This document shows, one piece after another, positions 9,542-17,806 of a DNA stretch of 64,000 nucleotides. This DNA is from Planctomycetota bacterium. GTDB lineage: Bacteria; Planctomycetota; UBA1135; GCA-002686595. The stretch's first letter is position 1; every line of letters begins with the position of its first letter. The translations under genes and the position numbers were made by a program. The stretch is taken from positions 1 through 64,000 of the forward strand of contig JAQXEK010000019.1 in NCBI GenBank assembly GCA_029250885.1, given 5' to 3'. The notes under the pieces were generated by a model. It worked only from the letters and a program-made list of their open reading frames with translations. It made no database searches and was not told the origin of the DNA.

Positions 9542-10912
9542 ATGTATTCCAAAATTCGCCCACTGATCCCCCTGCTTGTCGCTTCTCCGCTGCTCGCAGT
9601 CATTCTGGGCTCCTGCAAATCCCTGAACACCGACCTTGGTCGGAATGTCTACGAGCGCGAGCTTGAAGACACCTTCGAAGACTCCCCCGCGGCAATCATC
9701 GCCACGAACAAGGACAACCGCATGGTGGTCTTCCGGGAGAACAGCTTCGTCTCTGAGCCACCGGCATCCAGCGACGACCTCGAAGGCGACAGGTCCCAGG
9801 GTGTGCAGTTCCTGCGCGAGGCCACCTACCGCTTGGCCGAAGCGAGGGCGAACTCGATCGAAGCCATGATCGCCATGAAGGAAGCTGGCGTCAGCGAGAT
9901 CCTGATCCAAAGGTCGATCCCCACCGCGCAGCAGTGGTCCGACATGTTCATGGAGACCCTGAATCTCTCCCAGGCGACGACCATCGCCGAGCTCGACCTC
10001 TGGACAGAAGATGAGGATTGGGGCGACGAGGACGATTGGGGCGACGCAGACGATTGGCGCGACGAGGAGGGTTGCGACGAAGAAGACGATTGGCGCGACG
10101 AGGAGGATTGCGACGAAGAAGACGATTGGCGCGACGAGGAGGATTGCGACGAAGTCAGCGAGTGGGAATTCGCCGACAGCAAGAGTTCGGAGTGGGACTC
10201 CAGCGAGTCCTGCGAAGGCGACTTCAGCTGCCCGTCCGAAGAACCTTGGGAGCCGGAGTCAAGCTGCGATGAAGAGGAGAGCTTCGACACGGAAGAGGAT
10301 TGCGATGCACCTGCTGATTGCGACCAAGAGGAAGCCACCAGTTGCCCGTCCGAAGAGACCTTTAGCTTCACCATCGAGGTGACGGCAACCGAGCCCACAC
10401 AGCTCGCGCCAAGCAACATGCCCGTAACTGGTAACGATGGCTCCCTTAAGCTTGTTAGCGCCACAGACGTTCAACTTGACATTCCACGGGTTGTCTCCAC
10501 CGCCAGCACACCCGCTCCACTTGAGCTGCCCGCCAAGGTAAACCTGGGCCCCGAGCCGACTGCCAAGGCACCCGAGGCTATTGCGCCGAAGGCCGCCGCA
10601 CCCAAGGTTCAAGTGGCACCCGCTGCCAAGCCCACCCTGAACCGCTTTACCGGGACCGCCGACGGCCTAGACAACGAGGGCAAGCTCGCGATCCGCTACT
10701 CCGACGACAGTCGCAAGGGCGAGCGCGTGCTCTTGACCGTCCGCTGCCTCGACGTCCAGGAAGGCCAGGACGCGCCCCTACAAGAGCAGCACTTGATCTT
10801 GCTGTCGCCCGTCACCGGAGTCGGCACCAAGTCCATCGAGATCCCCGAAGGCTGGGGATTCGTCAAGCTGACGAGCCCAGACTCGAAGGCTTATTACGCC
10901 GCCTTTTTCTAG
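9542..10912 (+). CDS. acidic, cysteine-rich lipoprotein with tandem repeats
   Basis: 456-aa predicted lipoprotein of unknown function; ATG 9542 is chosen because it begins a signal peptide with lipobox ILGSC, whereas the upstream extension is not signal-like. Residues about 155-210 are extremely acidic with Trp and Cys and include three 12-residue repeats of the form DDWRDEEDCDEE. A second acidic Cys-rich section follows (residues about 215-275), then a Pro/Ala linker (about 345-370) and a C-terminal beta-type domain ending YYAAFF. The acidic segments could bind Ca2+ or other cations; that is inference. A structured leader precedes the gene. Confidence 0.75.
   Translation: MYSKIRPLIPLLVASPLLAVILGSCKSLNTDLGRNVYERELEDTFEDSPAAIIATNKDNRMVVFRENSFVSEPPASSDDLEGDRSQGVQFLREATYRLAEARANSIEAMIAMKEAGVSEILIQRSIPTAQQWSDMFMETLNLSQATTIAELDLWTEDEDWGDEDDWGDADDWRDEEGCDEEDDWRDEEDCDEEDDWRDEEDCDEVSEWEFADSKSSEWDSSESCEGDFSCPSEEPWEPESSCDEEESFDTEEDCDAPADCDQEEATSCPSEETFSFTIEVTATEPTQLAPSNMPVTGNDGSLKLVSATDVQLDIPRVVSTASTPAPLELPAKVNLGPEPTAKAPEAIAPKAAAPKVQVAPAAKPTLNRFTGTADGLDNEGKLAIRYSDDSRKGERVLLTVRCLDVQEGQDAPLQEQHLILLSPVTGVGTKSIEIPEGWGFVKLTSPDSKAYYAAFF
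10049..10156 (+). repeat. three tandem 36-bp repeats within the lipoprotein gene
   Basis: Units at 10049-10084, 10085-10120 and 10121-10156 are nearly identical. Unit 1 differs from unit 2 at one base (GGT for GAT, Gly for Asp), and unit 3 differs only in its last codon (GTC for GAA). Each encodes DDWRDEE-x-CDEE. Near-identity suggests recent slippage or expansion. A shorter degenerate 18-bp version (DDWGDE/DDWGDA) lies just upstream. Confidence 0.95.
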
Positions 10913-10955
10913 GGCAGCTTGGGGCTAGGGCCGGCCTGAAAAGGACCCAAACCGC

Positions 10956-10999
10956 CCGGGGAGCTCTTAAGATTCACAACATGCAGCGTAGCTCCCCGG
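10956..10999. repeat. 10-bp perfect inverted repeat with 24-nt spacer
   Basis: CCGGGGAGCT at 10956-10965 is matched by AGCTCCCCGG at 10990-10999 between the acidic lipoprotein and the next gene. The stem is strong, but no T-run follows and the loop is long. It could be a factor-dependent terminator, mRNA-stabilising structure or protein-binding site. Confidence 0.5.
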
Positions 11000-11059
11000 T
11001 AACCGACCGACTAGGAGTAGTGACTAACCTTCGTCCGTTCTAGCCCTGGCCGCCCTCGA

Positions 11060-12262
11060 ATGAAGCTGACTCTTCTCGCAGTTCTGCTCGTCCCCATCGC
11101 AGCGCCCCTCGACACGCGCAAGCCCGAGCCAAAGGACTGCTCCGTCTGCAAGGGGGAAGACGCGAAGATGAAGCACGCGGGCATCGAGAGCCACGGCGAC
11201 TTCCGCTTTGCCCGGACGGACACTAACACGGTGGACGAGCTCCTGGACAAGGTCAACATACATTGGATCGAGGGCAAGCACGTCAAGCTTGGCTTCTCGG
11301 ATATCTCCTTCATGAGCTGGTTAGAAGGTAGTGGCTCGGACGAAAAGACTGACAAGAAGCCCACTAGGATTAAGAGCTTGGCCAACGGTGCACTGGCCTT
11401 TGAAGCCTACGCTCGCTCCCACGCCTACCTCGAGCGCGCCGAAGACCTGTACCTGCGCATGCAAGACATCCTTCAGGTCGACGACAGCAGCTTCCCCCAG
11501 GTCAACGAGTACGGGCGCAAGCTGCCCCCCACCGACCCGAGCTTTCCCTACATGGGAAAGGGCCCGTTCCTAGGTCAGGTGGGAAAGTTCGAGGTCCTGT
11601 ATGTGTCCGGCCCTAAGGAACACGCCCTCTACGCCAAGAGTCCCGATGGGCTTCGGGGCAACGGCACTAACGTGCAGATGGTACGGGATGGCGAGGCCAT
11701 GTCAGTGGCTCTACACCTGAATGACGGGGGCATGTGGGACGATGAGGGCGTGACCGGCAACATGCTGCACCACCTCACCCACGCCTACCTCTCCGGATAT
11801 AAGCACAACTCCTACGACACGCCGGTTTGGATCCAAGAGGGCCTCGCCCACGCCCTTGAGCGCGAGTACTCGCCCCTGTTCACCAGCTACTGTGCGACCG
11901 AAGATGTCTCCAGCCAGGGCCGTGGCACCAACGACTGGAACGATGAGGCCAAGGAGATCCTACGCAAGCTTAAGAAGCCCTACCTTGAGCCCATGCTTCA
12001 GAAGGCCTCGTCCCACGCTCTTACGTTTGAACAGCACGTGACCGCCTGGTCCATGGTGCGCTTCCTCTTGGATGAGCACCCGGACGAGTTCGCCGCGATC
12101 CTCAACGACCTGCACGGTATCGGCGAAGGCCAGCGCCGGGTCGGCATGCCGACGATCTTGACCGCCCAGATGAATGCCTTCGGGCAGCACCTAGGTATGG
12201 ACTACAAGGACTTCGACAAGGCTTGGGCCAAGTGGGCCAAGAAGCAAGTCAAGCGGGGCTAG
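11060..12262 (+). CDS. secreted DUF1570-like protein with degenerate metallopeptidase motif
   Basis: 400-aa exported protein; the N-terminal signal (MKLTLLAVLLVPIAAPLD) is followed by a CSVCKG motif that could bind metal. A central region resembles gluzincin peptidases of the DUF1570 type: MLHHLTHAYL near residues 234-243, then PVWIQEGLAHALEREY near 254-269. In an active enzyme the first would read HExxH; here the catalytic Glu is replaced by His (HHLTH), so the protein may bind metal without being a protease. No partner gene is evident. A 7-bp hairpin (12269-12286) follows the stop. Confidence 0.65.
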   Translation: MKLTLLAVLLVPIAAPLDTRKPEPKDCSVCKGEDAKMKHAGIESHGDFRFARTDTNTVDELLDKVNIHWIEGKHVKLGFSDISFMSWLEGSGSDEKTDKKPTRIKSLANGALAFEAYARSHAYLERAEDLYLRMQDILQVDDSSFPQVNEYGRKLPPTDPSFPYMGKGPFLGQVGKFEVLYVSGPKEHALYAKSPDGLRGNGTNVQMVRDGEAMSVALHLNDGGMWDDEGVTGNMLHHLTHAYLSGYKHNSYDTPVWIQEGLAHALEREYSPLFTSYCATEDVSSQGRGTNDWNDEAKEILRKLKKPYLEPMLQKASSHALTFEQHVTAWSMVRFLLDEHPDEFAAILNDLHGIGEGQRRVGMPTILTAQMNAFGQHLGMDYKDFDKAWAKWAKKQVKRG

Positions 12263-12374
12263 GGGCAAACCTTCTTGGGAGAAGGTGGTCACCAGGGGTG
12301 GATCTGCGCGACTGCTAGAGGAGACGGAGCGCTCAGCTCCGGATTCGTCACCCCACCCCAGATCGGAGGCTTTC

Positions 12375-12533
12375 GTGGTCAAGCAAATCAACTCAGTTCA
12401 GGACGTACTCGACTTTCTAGAGACGGTATCGCCCCAGCTCGCCGAACAGTGCGCGGCCGAGTTCGAAGCGGTCTGGAACGATGTCGCCGAGCTGGACGAA
12501 CCCGAGCCCAGTGCGGGCCCCACTAGGACTTGA
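12375..12533 (+). CDS. small acidic protein, 52 aa
   Basis: Short frame starting at GTG 12375 with a good Shine-Dalgarno (GGAGG, 6-bp spacing). It encodes a mostly helical acidic peptide (VLDFLETVSPQLAEQC, then FEAVWNDVAELDEPEP) and ends in TGA. The end overlaps the 3' end of the convergent gpmI by 11 bp. Codon use resembles real genes. No homologue is recognised, so this is a moderate call. Confidence 0.45.
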   Translation: MVKQINSVQDVLDFLETVSPQLAEQCAAEFEAVWNDVAELDEPEPSAGPTRT

Positions 12534-14121
12534 AGAGGGTCACGCCATCCATACCACTGGACTTCTTGAGCTTGAGGATCTCAAGCAACGTAGGAGCCAC
12601 GTCCGCTAGGACGCCCATGGGCCGCAGCTTCTGCCCGATCAGGTCGTCCCCGCAGAAGACGATGGGCACAGGGTTGGTCGTGTGTGCGGTGTGGGGTTGA
12701 TCGGAGTTTCGGTCCCACATCATCTCCACGTTGCCATGGTCCGCGGTAATGGCGATGGTGCCTCCGCGTCCGGTAACGGCTGGAACGATCTGACGCAAAC
12801 ACTCGTCCACGGTCTGCACGGCCTTCGTCGCCGCGGGGACGCGGCCCGTGTGCCCGACCATGTCGGCGTTGGCGAAGTTAATGATGTAGACATCGGTCTC
12901 GCCACGGTCCAACGAAGCGAGGATCGCCTTGGTGATCCCGGGTGCGGACATCTCCGGCTGCATGTCGTAGGTCGCGACCTTGGGACTGGGCACCAGGATA
13001 CGCGACTCGCCCTGCACGGGCTTCTCCACGCCGCCCGAGAAGAAGAAGGTCACGTGAGCGTACTTTTCAGTCTCGGCGATGCGCTCTTGGCGCAGGCCAG
13101 CCGCGGAGACAACCTCGGGGAAGATGCCCTTGAGCACCTGGGGCGGGTAGGCCGCCGCAAAGGAGAAGTCGGCACGGTATTGGGTCATGGTGACCAGCTT
13201 CAAGGGCGTGGAGCTTCCAGAGCCCGGGTGACCGTCCCGCAAGAATCCCGGACTGCCGCCGCAGTTCGATGCAAAAGCGGCGTCATCAAGCCCAAGGGCA
13301 GCGGCCATCTGGCGCATCCGATCCGCACGGAAGTTAAAACAGATGACGGCATCCCCGGACTCCATCCGATTCTCGCTGGCCCCACTGCCGATCACGAAGG
13401 GCTCCACAAATTCGTCGCCGGTGTCCGCCGCGTAGCTGGCCGCGATGGCGTCGGCACCGGTGGGCTTCACCTCGCCCTTGCCATGGACGAACAGATCGTA
13501 CGCCCGGGAGGTGCGCTCCCAGTTCGTGTCTCGGTCCATAGCCCAATAACGACCAATCACGGAGACGATGCGGCCCACGCCCGCGTCTTCGATGTCGGAC
13601 TCGAGCTGGGCCAGGAATTCCTGGGCCGAGCGCGGCGGAGTGTCGCGTCCATCAAGGATCGCGTGAACACAAACCCGGTCCGGGCCCAGACCAACCTTCG
13701 CGGCCAGCTTCAGCAGGGCGCGGATGTGCTTGTCGGCAGCGTGGACGCCACCGGTTCCGATCAGCCCCATCAGGTGCAGACGCTTGCCCTGCTTGTGGAC
13801 GCTCTCCATGGCCTGCACCAGAGCGCCATTCTCGAAAAAGTCACCGTCGTCGATGGACTGGTGGATGCGGGTCTGGTCCTGGTAGACCACGCGGCCGGCG
13901 CCTAGGTTCAGGTGCCCGACCTCGCTATTGCCCATCAGCCCCAGTGGTAGGCCGACCTCCTTGCCCGACGCCGAGAGCAGTGTGTTCGGGTACTTCGCCA
14001 GGAGCTCGTGCCAATAGGGCGCGGCGGAGTGGATCACGTTGTTCTCTGTCTCCTCCCGGTATCCCCACCCATCAAGGACGACAAGAAGAACGGGGGGACG
14101 CTGGCCAGGGGTTGAGCTCAC
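12523..14121 (-). CDS. gpmI: 2,3-bisphosphoglycerate-independent phosphoglycerate mutase
   Basis: Glycolytic enzyme interconverting 3- and 2-phosphoglycerate, Mn2+-dependent, of the alkaline phosphatase fold. Visible motifs are the N-terminal metal site VVLDGWGYRE, the catalytic serine in LMGNSEVGHLNLG, the substrate-site segments HAILDGRDTPP and GRYWAMDRD, and the second metal set NFANADMVGHTG and ITADHGNVEMM. At 532 aa it is slightly longer than the usual 510-515. It diverges from the M48 lipoprotein. The antisense 407-aa frame is a shadow of this gene. Confidence 0.97.
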   Translation of the reverse strand: MSSTPGQRPPVLLVVLDGWGYREETENNVIHSAAPYWHELLAKYPNTLLSASGKEVGLPLGLMGNSEVGHLNLGAGRVVYQDQTRIHQSIDDGDFFENGALVQAMESVHKQGKRLHLMGLIGTGGVHAADKHIRALLKLAAKVGLGPDRVCVHAILDGRDTPPRSAQEFLAQLESDIEDAGVGRIVSVIGRYWAMDRDTNWERTSRAYDLFVHGKGEVKPTGADAIAASYAADTGDEFVEPFVIGSGASENRMESGDAVICFNFRADRMRQMAAALGLDDAAFASNCGGSPGFLRDGHPGSGSSTPLKLVTMTQYRADFSFAAAYPPQVLKGIFPEVVSAAGLRQERIAETEKYAHVTFFFSGGVEKPVQGESRILVPSPKVATYDMQPEMSAPGITKAILASLDRGETDVYIINFANADMVGHTGRVPAATKAVQTVDECLRQIVPAVTGRGGTIAITADHGNVEMMWDRNSDQPHTAHTTNPVPIVFCGDDLIGQKLRPMGVLADVAPTLLEILKLKKSSGMDGVTLFKS

Positions 14122-14252
14122 GGTGCTTTGGTTCGAAGGGGAGGAACGGGCTTGGAGAACGGCATTCTACGATTCGGTTCACGTCTACGCCAAGAAACCC
14201 CATACTAGTGAGCCCCTGACACCCTCGTCTCGATCTACTTCCAGCCAAGACT

Positions 14253-15020
14253 ATGAAGCTCACTCGCCTCGTTTGTGCCCTGGCCATTGGGCTCCTTGCA
14301 ACCGCTTGCACGACGACCCCAATCACGGGCTCGTCCGCTTTCAACATGTTCTCAACGGCCCAGGACTGTGAACTTGGCACCGAGGCCTACTCCCAGTTCA
14401 CCGCCGATGCGCCCCTGGTCACTACCAACTGGGGCACAAAAGGCGAATGGAAGAACACCGTAGAGAAGGTCATGAACGACCTGGCCAGCGTCGCCGAGGA
14501 TCAGGGCTACGACTACGAGGTCAAGCTCATCGACGACGATGGCACGGTCAACGCCTGGTGCCTGCCCTGTGGCAAGATGGCCGTCTACACGGGAATCCTT
14601 CCGGTTTGTGATGATGCGATCGGCCTTGCCGTGGTCATGGGCCACGAGATTGGCCACGCCATCGCGCGCCACGGTACCCAACGCATGTCCCTGGATTCGG
14701 CCGTGCAGACCCTGCTGTCCGTGGCCACATCAGACGAGACCCTGCAGAGTCTAGGTGCGGCTGCCTACGAGTATGGCGCGGCCCTCCCCTTTGGACGCGA
14801 CCATGAACTTGAGGCCGACCACATCGGAATTGTATTGATGGCTCGGGCCGGATACGACCCCCGCGAGGCGGTGGCCTTCTGGGGCCGTATGGATCAACTT
14901 AATGGTGGCAGCAGCACTCCCGAGTGGCTCTCTACCCACCCGTCCCACGAGACCCGCGCCCAAGAGCTGGAAGAGCTCATGCCCATGGCTATGGAGATCT
15001 ACCTAGCCAACCAGCCCTAG
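14253..15020 (+). CDS. M48-family metallopeptidase lipoprotein
   Basis: Predicted membrane-anchored zinc protease, in the class of BepA/LoiP that check or degrade envelope proteins. A lipobox LATAC (Cys19) ends the signal. The zinc motif is HEIGH at residues 131-135 (GHEIGHAIARHGTQR), and the third ligand lies in HELEADHIG near 184-192, followed by the usual M48 AGYDPREAVAFW segment. Length 255 aa is normal for the single-domain lipoprotein group; no TPR domain is present. It is monocistronic, divergent from gpmI. Confidence 0.9.
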   Translation: MKLTRLVCALAIGLLATACTTTPITGSSAFNMFSTAQDCELGTEAYSQFTADAPLVTTNWGTKGEWKNTVEKVMNDLASVAEDQGYDYEVKLIDDDGTVNAWCLPCGKMAVYTGILPVCDDAIGLAVVMGHEIGHAIARHGTQRMSLDSAVQTLLSVATSDETLQSLGAAAYEYGAALPFGRDHELEADHIGIVLMARAGYDPREAVAFWGRMDQLNGGSSTPEWLSTHPSHETRAQELEELMPMAMEIYLANQP

Positions 15021-15236
15021 GCTTAGCAGCGGGCCCGGTCCCACTTCTGGGATGACTCCCCACCTTGGGGCCCATAAAGAATCCGCGCGTAAGACGTTAC
15101 CAAGAAACGACTTACACCGAGTAGACCCCGAAAAACCTCGACCCCGAGAGGCTCGAATCCTAGCGTACCCCATCGACTTGGGCGCCCCCCATGGCGTCCT
15201 TCGTCCCAAATTTCGCGGGACGCAGTCGGGAAAGCT

Positions 15237-16724
15237 ATGAATGTCGCTCTTATATCACCGGAATTTTACTCCCTCGCACGCCGCACCAACCTAGCGTCGG
15301 TCACCGAGTCCTTAGCACGCTCGCTGTCTAATGAAGGCGCCAATGTGTGTCTCTTCATTCCACGCTGCTTGGACATGGAAGAGTCCTTTTTTGCAAGTGC
15401 CATCGAGGCCGGCTCGGTACAGGTCAACGACTACGAGCTTGGCGACATCGAGATCAAGATCCTCCAGATCGCCGTCGGGAGCACCAAGGTCTACGTCTTT
15501 GATAACGAGCGCTTCTTTAACAACCTGAACCCCTATGGCAACGAGGCTGGCCCGTACCCCGACAACTGGCGTCGCTATGCCATTTTCTCCCGGGCCCTGC
15601 TAAAGAGCTTCGCGGTGGTCGGCTTCAAGCCCGCCGTCCTGCACTGCATGGACTGGACCACCGGACTGATCCCGGTCTACCACCGACTTCTTTACGGCGC
15701 TCCCGACTGCACGGATCAGCTGGCCAAGGCCGGCACCTGGTTTGCGATCCACAACCTGGCCATGCAGGGCGTGTTTGAGCGCGATATCTTATCCCGCATC
15801 GAGATCCCCCATTCGGAGTTCCACACCGATGGAGTCGAGCTCGATGGCAAGGTCAACTTTCTCAAGGCCGGCGCGGAGTACGCGACGGTCATCGGGACCC
15901 ACTCCGGCTCCCACGCCGACCGCATCCAGCAGCAGGACCGCGGCCACGGCCTGGAAGACCTATTCCTACGCCGCAAAAAAGAGCTCGTCGGCATCTCCAA
16001 CGGTATCGACTACGCTGCCTGGGACCCCAGCAACGACCCGATCCTGTCCGCGACCTTCTCCGCCACGGACAAGGATCCGATCAAGGCCAAGCTTAGGTGC
16101 AAGGCCGACCTGCAGAAGTCACTGGGCCTAGACAACGGCCCCCGACAGCCCATCGCCGCCCTCATCGGCCGCTGGGACGCGGACAATGGCTTCGATTTGC
16201 TGGCCAACCTGTTCCCGGACATCCTTGAGCGCGGTGTCCAGCTTGTAATTTTGGGTACCGGGCCCCCCGAGCTGACCACCAAGCTGAAGAAGCTCGAGCC
16301 CACTTTCGCGGGCCGCTGCAAGATCGTCGAAGGCTTCACGCCCCACGTGGCCCACCAGCTGATGGGTGGCGCGGACCTGATGCTGCTGCCGTCGCACTAC
16401 CAGCCCTCGAACCCGATGTACGCCATCGGCATGCGCTACGGCGTTGTGCCGCTGCTGTACAAGAACGGCGGCTTGGACGACAAGGTTATCTCCATGGCGA
16501 CCTCAAAGACGGGCACAGGATTCGAGTTCGATCCCTACACTGAGGATGCGGTCCTCGACACGCTCGAGGATGCCTTGGCCCTGTACAAAAACTCCACAGA
16601 CTGGCGTCGACTCGTCAAGCGCTGCCTCGCCCAGGACTTCTCCTGGGCACAGAGCGCCGCGGAATACGTCAAGGCCTACCGCCGCGTCACGCGCCGGGTC
16701 CGGGCCGCGCGGGACGAGTACTAG
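15237..16724 (+). CDS. glycogen-synthase-like GT5 protein with degenerate active site
   Basis: 495-aa GT-B protein aligning along its length with GlgA (ADP-glucose:glycogen glucosyltransferase), but several catalytic residues differ. The N-terminal KTGGLAD motif is RRTNLAS here, so Lys15 is Arg, GG is TN and Asp21 is Ser. The Lys of the RxxxxKG motif is Asn317 (GRWDADNG). The Glu of the E-x7-E element is Gln389 (PSHYQPSN). The acceptor-region His (IHNLAMQG), Asp (HCMDWTTG) and GGLDDKV are kept. The protein could be a pseudoenzyme with a regulatory or carbohydrate-binding role, or a transferase with other specificity. The upstream 216 bp is non-coding. Confidence 0.8.
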   Translation: MNVALISPEFYSLARRTNLASVTESLARSLSNEGANVCLFIPRCLDMEESFFASAIEAGSVQVNDYELGDIEIKILQIAVGSTKVYVFDNERFFNNLNPYGNEAGPYPDNWRRYAIFSRALLKSFAVVGFKPAVLHCMDWTTGLIPVYHRLLYGAPDCTDQLAKAGTWFAIHNLAMQGVFERDILSRIEIPHSEFHTDGVELDGKVNFLKAGAEYATVIGTHSGSHADRIQQQDRGHGLEDLFLRRKKELVGISNGIDYAAWDPSNDPILSATFSATDKDPIKAKLRCKADLQKSLGLDNGPRQPIAALIGRWDADNGFDLLANLFPDILERGVQLVILGTGPPELTTKLKKLEPTFAGRCKIVEGFTPHVAHQLMGGADLMLLPSHYQPSNPMYAIGMRYGVVPLLYKNGGLDDKVISMATSKTGTGFEFDPYTEDAVLDTLEDALALYKNSTDWRRLVKRCLAQDFSWAQSAAEYVKAYRRVTRRVRAARDEY

Positions 16725-16779
16725 CCAGAGACTTGCAAACTTAGGCTCTGGGGATGTGAATCCGCCCGGAGTCGCGCGT

Positions 16780-16800
16780 AGAGGCCATTCTAAGGCCTCT
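16780..16800. other. hairpin between the GT5 gene and the ABC operon
   Basis: AGAGGCC/GGCCTCT arms with a 7-nt loop, about 35 bp before the ABC ATPase start. A second 6-bp hairpin (CCAGAG/CTCTGG) lies just after the upstream stop. No T-run follows either, so termination would not be canonical. Confidence 0.4.
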
Positions 16801-16834
16801 CTACCACAGCGCCACTTCCCCGCCGAGCCCCTCC

Positions 16835-17806
16835 ATGACATCATCCACCTCTCCCGCCGTGCGCGTCACCGGCCTTCGCAAGGCCTACGGAGGCTCGCTC
16901 TTCGGCAAGGGATTTCAAGCCCTCGGGGGCGAATCAGGTATCGACCTGAAGGTCGAGCGCGGTTCGGTCTTCGGCCTGCTTGGCCCTAACGGCGCCGGTA
17001 AGACCACCCTGGTCAAGGTCCTGCTGGGCCTTGTGCGCAAGACGGCCGGCGAGGCCGAACTGCTCGGCGAGCCCGCCGGGCGACCAGGTCCCCGGTCAAG
17101 GGTCGGCTACCTGCCCGAAGCCCACCGCCTGCCCCTTTACCTGACTGGTCGCGAGATGCTGCGCATCTCCGGCATGATGGTCGGCTGCAGCAAGTCTTGG
17201 ATCGACGAGCGGTCGGGCCCCTGGCTCGAAAAGCTCGCCATGACCGACTCCGCGGACCGCAAGATCAAGGAGTATTCCAAGGGCATGATGCAGCGCATCG
17301 GTCTGGTCCAGGCTCTGATCCACGAGCCCGAGGTCGTGTTTCTCGACGAACCGACCGACGGCGTTGACCCCGTGGGCCGCGCTGCAATTCGCGAGACGGT
17401 GACCGACCTCGCGAAAGGCGGCACCACGGTGTTCATCAACTCGCACCTATTGATGGAAGTTGAGATGATCTGCGACCGGATTGTGATCCTAAAGGACGGG
17501 CTGATCCTGCGCGAGGGCACCCTCGACGAGCTGACCCCTAGCTCTGACGCCGTCCACCTGCGCTTAGATGCCAGTGCTACCAGCGCCGAATCCCTGGGTG
17601 CTCTGCTCGCCGAGTTTCAAGGCCTCGGCTTTCCGCCGTCCCTCGACCCGGGTGAGTTGCTGCTCGCCCTAGACGCGGACGACGCGAGCCTTAACCGCGC
17701 CATCGACAAGCTGCGCGGTGCGGGCATCGCCATCCATGGGGTCTATCGCGAGCGCAAGGGCTTGGAAGACGTGTTTATCGAGCTCGTCCGCGGAGGTGCC
17801 CAGTGA
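16835..17806 (+). CDS. ABC transporter ATP-binding protein
   Basis: ATPase of an ABC-2-type exporter. Walker A is GPNGAGKTT at residues 50-58. The signature is the variant YSKGM near residue 149, and Walker B plus D-loop read VVFLDEPTDGVDP. A switch histidine follows (NSHLL). An atypical N-terminal insertion (SLFGKGFQALGGESG) sits before the Walker A strand. A roughly 100-aa C-terminal regulatory tail is present, as in ABC-2 exporters. The TGA stop overlaps the permease start by 4 bp, implying translational coupling. The substrate cannot be told. Confidence 0.92.
   Translation: MTSSTSPAVRVTGLRKAYGGSLFGKGFQALGGESGIDLKVERGSVFGLLGPNGAGKTTLVKVLLGLVRKTAGEAELLGEPAGRPGPRSRVGYLPEAHRLPLYLTGREMLRISGMMVGCSKSWIDERSGPWLEKLAMTDSADRKIKEYSKGMMQRIGLVQALIHEPEVVFLDEPTDGVDPVGRAAIRETVTDLAKGGTTVFINSHLLMEVEMICDRIVILKDGLILREGTLDELTPSSDAVHLRLDASATSAESLGALLAEFQGLGFPPSLDPGELLLALDADDASLNRAIDKLRGAGIAIHGVYRERKGLEDVFIELVRGGAQ

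Noticed and set aside
12682-13905. 407-aa plus-strand frame antisense to gpmI
   Set aside because: The gpmI reading on the minus strand has all family motifs; this frame is a GC-rich shadow without domains.
15150-15160. GGCTCGAATCC resembling a tRNA T-arm
   Set aside because: The 5-bp T-stem does not pair (AGAGG against CCTAG) and no acceptor or anticodon stem is present.
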